NCBI GenBank assembly: GCA_034660015.1
Contig: JAYEII010000021.1
Span: 1-14,244, forward strand
Length of the DNA stretch: 14,244 nt
Direction: 5' to 3'
Source: QEXZ01 sp034660015
GTDB lineage: Archaea > Halobacteriota > Syntropharchaeia > Alkanophagales > Methanospirareceae
Shown here: positions 14,022 to 14,244 of the stretch, in pieces
Layout: the number at the start of each line of letters is the position of its first letter
How positions within the stretch are numbered: the first letter of the stretch is position 1
The notes under the pieces: model-generated
The model's input: the letters and a program-made list of their open reading frames with translations, nothing else
Database searches by the model: none
What the model was told of the DNA's origin: nothing
Translations under genes and position numbers: made by a program

Positions 14022-14244
14022 TTCTTCTCCTCCGTGTAAATGCCATCGAGATTGAGCCAGGGATCTTCGGCTGTGATAACATATCCTTTTACGTACAAAT
14101 TCGCTGCGACAATCTTCTCTTCATGAACCAGATAAAATGCCGGGACTTCTTCAATGACCATCTCCTGTAATTCGTGGTATAGCTTTTCTTGCTCTTTTGT
14201 ATCTACCGTTGAGTCTGCCAAATCAACCAATCTGTCGTATTCTT
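14018..14244 (-). CDS. Second solute-binding protein, C-terminal part (runs off the window)
   Basis: The last 74 or so residues of another SBP_bac_5 protein; the 5' end lies beyond the right edge. The visible part (EYDRLVDLADSTVDTKEQEK, LYHELQEMVIEEVPAFYLVHE, LNLDGIYTEEKK) lines up with the end of the following gene (LIDRLYTTVNSKDRLKVFYEIQ, IMEEDAPGVFLYTDAN, YLSLWKVYIEE). These are tandem paralogues, diverged but of the same build. Its stop overlaps the next start as ATGA, so both are translated from one message. The operon promoter must lie outside the window. Confidence 0.85.
   Translation of the reverse strand, partial: EYDRLVDLADSTVDTKEQEKLYHELQEMVIEEVPAFYLVHEEKIVAANLYVKGYVITAEDPWLNLDGIYTEEKK

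Noticed and set aside
1..14244. CRISPR array, tRNA, rRNA or insertion-sequence ends
   Set aside because: No regularly spaced direct repeats, no cloverleaf-like segment, no transposase and no paired terminal repeats were found on reading both strands.

Overview
The window looks like chromosomal DNA of an archaeon that carries methyl-coenzyme M reductase (a methanogen, or an ANME-type methane or alkane oxidiser). The main reason is a clear Mur-ligase-type coenzyme F430 synthetase (cfbE). Supporting signs are archaeal TATA-like promoters with short leaders, oligo-T terminators, dense ATGA stop/start overlaps and an archaeal SlyD-like FKBP. An ANME-1/Methanophagales or other Methanosarcinales-related host is my inference; nothing in the sequence fixes the taxon.

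Region 1 (about 1-3360, minus strand, more A+T-rich by eye than the rest) is a decayed DNA-modification/defence island. In transcription order it holds a 36-codon C-terminal remnant, perhaps of a helicase; a type III-like adenine DNA methyltransferase with a frameshifted 5' end and a missing 3' half; a DGQHR-domain protein with a HEPN-like C-terminus, interrupted by one TAA, one TAG and one TGA in the same frame; and a D12-class adenine methyltransferase with a one-base slip in a G6 run. No gene here is intact, whereas every gene in the following 10.7 kb reads cleanly. The decay is therefore probably biological and not poor sequence.

Region 2 (about 3400-5330) starts with a short possible membrane-anchor reading frame on the minus strand. 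It continues on the plus strand with a DEAD-box RNA helicase followed 13 bases later by an FKBP-type peptidyl-prolyl isomerase lipoprotein, ending near an oligo-T run. Region 3 (5396-6045, minus strand) is a DUF433/DUF5615 (VapBC45-like) toxin-antitoxin pair with its own promoter and a strong Shine-Dalgarno site.

Region 4 (6113-14244, minus strand) is the most interesting part: a tightly packed run of two tandem solute-binding lipoproteins, a flavin split-barrel protein, a class I methyltransferase, Opp/Nik-type OppB, OppC, OppD and OppF, and then cfbE. Most junctions overlap or are only a few bases apart. The simplest reading is a nickel (or nickel-chelate) importer feeding F430 assembly. 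The two unassigned genes inside the run are candidates for tailoring the cofactor. The methyltransferase belongs to the family that includes the tetrapyrrole methyltransferase BchU and known thiol methyltransferases, so a role in a modified F430, such as the 17(2)-methylthio-F430 known from ANME-1, is a testable idea.
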